From Actinomycetota bacterium (GTDB taxonomy: Bacteria > Actinomycetota > Actinomycetes > Nanopelagicales > Nanopelagicaceae), in NCBI GenBank assembly GCA_947452525.1, contig CANGCW010000008.1:1-16158 (forward strand): a stretch of DNA of 16,158 nt. The letters are read 5' to 3'. The translations under genes and the position numbers were made by a program. Of the stretch, positions 15,128-16,158 are shown piece after piece; the stretch's first letter is position 1, and each line of letters opens with the position of its first letter. Below the pieces are notes generated by a model. It ran no database searches and had not been told where the DNA came from. It saw only the letters and a list, made by a program, of their open reading frames with translations.

Positions 15128-15133
15128 TCTAAT
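15128..15133 (+). promoter_or_regulatory. Possible -10 box for the gene at 15261
   Basis: TCTAAT matches five of six bases of the standard -10 box and touches the operator at 15133-15146, as expected for a repressed start near 15140. No good -35 box is seen; TTCAAA at 15107 is only 15 bases upstream. TATTAT at 15075 is an alternative -10. Confidence 0.3.
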
Positions 15134-15146
15134 GAAACCGCTTACA
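15133..15146. promoter_or_regulatory. LacI-family operator, proximal site
   Basis: TGAAACCGCTTACA has a central CG. It differs from the reverse complement of the 8890 site (TGAAACCGCTTTCA) at one base. It precedes the gene at 15261 by about 115 bases. The shared sequence argues for one regulator acting on all three transcription units. Confidence 0.78.
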
Positions 15147-15260
15147 TTTTCCTTGCTTCGTATCGCCGTCCGAAGCATCTCCACAAGCGTCTAGCTCTCC
15201 CTATGGGACTAGATAAAGAAGGTTCAGTCACCGCGTTTACTCCGTGCGAAAGGTTTGCCA

Positions 15261-16158
15261 ATGCAAAGTGTTTCAGAAACTATTAGTAGTTCAGCTAAAA
15301 AGTTCATCCTTGTTCTACTAAGTATTTCAATGGTCTTTGTGGTGCCTGCAATAAAGGCGCATGCCACAGATGCTCAAGAGGTGATGAACTTTGAAACATC
15401 CACCACCTCAATCGGATCGATGGACACTTCAGTTTTTGCAATAGCAAACTCAGGACCGATTGCTGGGTTTGGACACGTGGATTGGGCGCCATTCAATGGC
15501 AGTGGAACAAATGCATCAGGAGTCGATTGGTCAACAGCTGGTCAACCTTGGGCTCATAACTTCATCATCCGAGATGATGGATCTGGAACAAATGAGGCGC
15601 TCTGGGTGCAGAAGCCAGAGTCGGCAGCAACGTGGGCTGGAGTAACTATTGAAAGTCGCAACGACAGCAAATCGATTGTTTCCAGCGGACATCTAACTGT
15701 TTCCGCCAGAGTGAAAGCGGCAGATGCAAACGTTCCAGTGAAGTTGAATCTTTTCAACGATGGAAACTCAATCACAATCTCACAAGTGGCAACAACTGGT
15801 GCTGCAAACACATGGTCAACTCTCATATTTGATTTCACCACCCCATCCACTGGATCGTTTGATGCAGGCGTCACCTACTCGCAGATGGCATTCAATTTTG
15901 ACCCAACAAACGCCATTGCTGGAAATGGTCACGATAACTGGGGTTATGACAGTGCAATCTCAGCAGCGGTGAGCAAGCTCTACCTGCTCGATGATGTCAC
16001 CTATACACCAGTAATTGTTGCCGGCGGAGGAGGTGGCGGCGGACTTCCATCCATTCGCCTCGTCCCACAACCAATTACCTCTGGTGGAAGTGCTAATGCC
16101 AATGATTACACCAGCGATATTTCGGCTTACTACTCGGCTGGATCGAAGTCATACCAAG
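15261..16158 (+). CDS. Secreted protein with carbohydrate-binding-like domain, 3' end outside the window
   Basis: The frame is open from ATG 15261 to the window end (299 codons), with GAAAGG seven bases upstream. A signal peptide spans about residues 1-35 (KKFILVLLSISMVFVVPA, then AIKAHA). The mature part begins EVMNFET and runs to LYLLDDVTY near residue 250. That overall pattern, with SGHLTVSARVKAADANVPV and TWSTLIFDF in between, resembles galactose-binding-like beta-sandwich modules such as CBM4/9-type domains. A seven-glycine linker (255-261) follows, then the start of another domain (SIRLVPQPITSGG, then YTSDISAYYSAG). This last part recalls the N-termini of the other secreted proteins here, so a further copy of the module or a catalytic domain may lie downstream. 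Two LacI-type operators upstream place it in the same regulon. It is probably another exported glucan-acting or glucan-binding protein. Confidence 0.85.
   Translation, partial: MQSVSETISSSAKKFILVLLSISMVFVVPAIKAHATDAQEVMNFETSTTSIGSMDTSVFAIANSGPIAGFGHVDWAPFNGSGTNASGVDWSTAGQPWAHNFIIRDDGSGTNEALWVQKPESAATWAGVTIESRNDSKSIVSSGHLTVSARVKAADANVPVKLNLFNDGNSITISQVATTGAANTWSTLIFDFTTPSTGSFDAGVTYSQMAFNFDPTNAIAGNGHDNWGYDSAISAAVSKLYLLDDVTYTPVIVAGGGGGGGLPSIRLVPQPITSGGSANANDYTSDISAYYSAGSKSYQ

Overview
This window looks like a beta-1,3-glucan (laminarin-type) utilisation locus from a Gram-positive, actinobacterium-like genome of about 50% GC. The lineage is an inference. It rests on intermediate base composition, frequent GTG starts, clear Shine-Dalgarno sites, secreted proteins with ordinary Sec signal peptides, an actinobacterial style of Ig-like repeat and Pro/Thr linkers. 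A freshwater or marine planktonic actinobacterium would fit, but no marker gene in the window proves it.

Layout. (1) 1-2505, rightward: a 5'-truncated GH1 beta-glucosidase, then an iron-type alcohol dehydrogenase. (2) 2571-8827, leftward operon, in transcription order: solute-binding protein, MalF-type permease, MalG-type permease, GH1 beta-glucosidase, LacI-family regulator, and a GH16 enzyme without a signal peptide. Several junctions are ATGA overlaps or gaps of a few bases. (3) 8828-8961: a divergent control region with two back-to-back promoter candidates and one CG-centred palindrome, TGAAAGCGGTTTCA, lying over both predicted transcription starts. (4) 8962-14989, rightward operon of four secreted proteins: a compact GH16 endoglucanase, two non-catalytic multi-domain proteins, and a large modular GH16 with a 32-fold Pro-Thr linker. 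(5) 14990-15260: a non-coding region with two more copies of the same operator, exactly 105 bp apart centre to centre. (6) 15261 to the window end: the first 299 codons of another secreted protein with a carbohydrate-binding-like domain.

How it works together (inference from families and layout). Secreted GH16 enzymes cut the polysaccharide outside the cell. The binding protein and two permeases import oligosaccharides, presumably with an ATPase encoded elsewhere. The cytoplasmic GH16 and GH1 enzymes then reduce them to glucose. The LacI protein, encoded inside the import operon, probably represses both divergent operons and the gene at 15261 until an inducing sugar arrives.

The least explained part is a repeated secreted beta-sandwich-like module of about 170-190 residues. 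It is present once in the modular GH16, twice in the protein at 11345-13090, and probably once or twice in the protein at 9854-11335. I do not recognise it as a named family. It may be a new surface glucan-binding or scaffold module.
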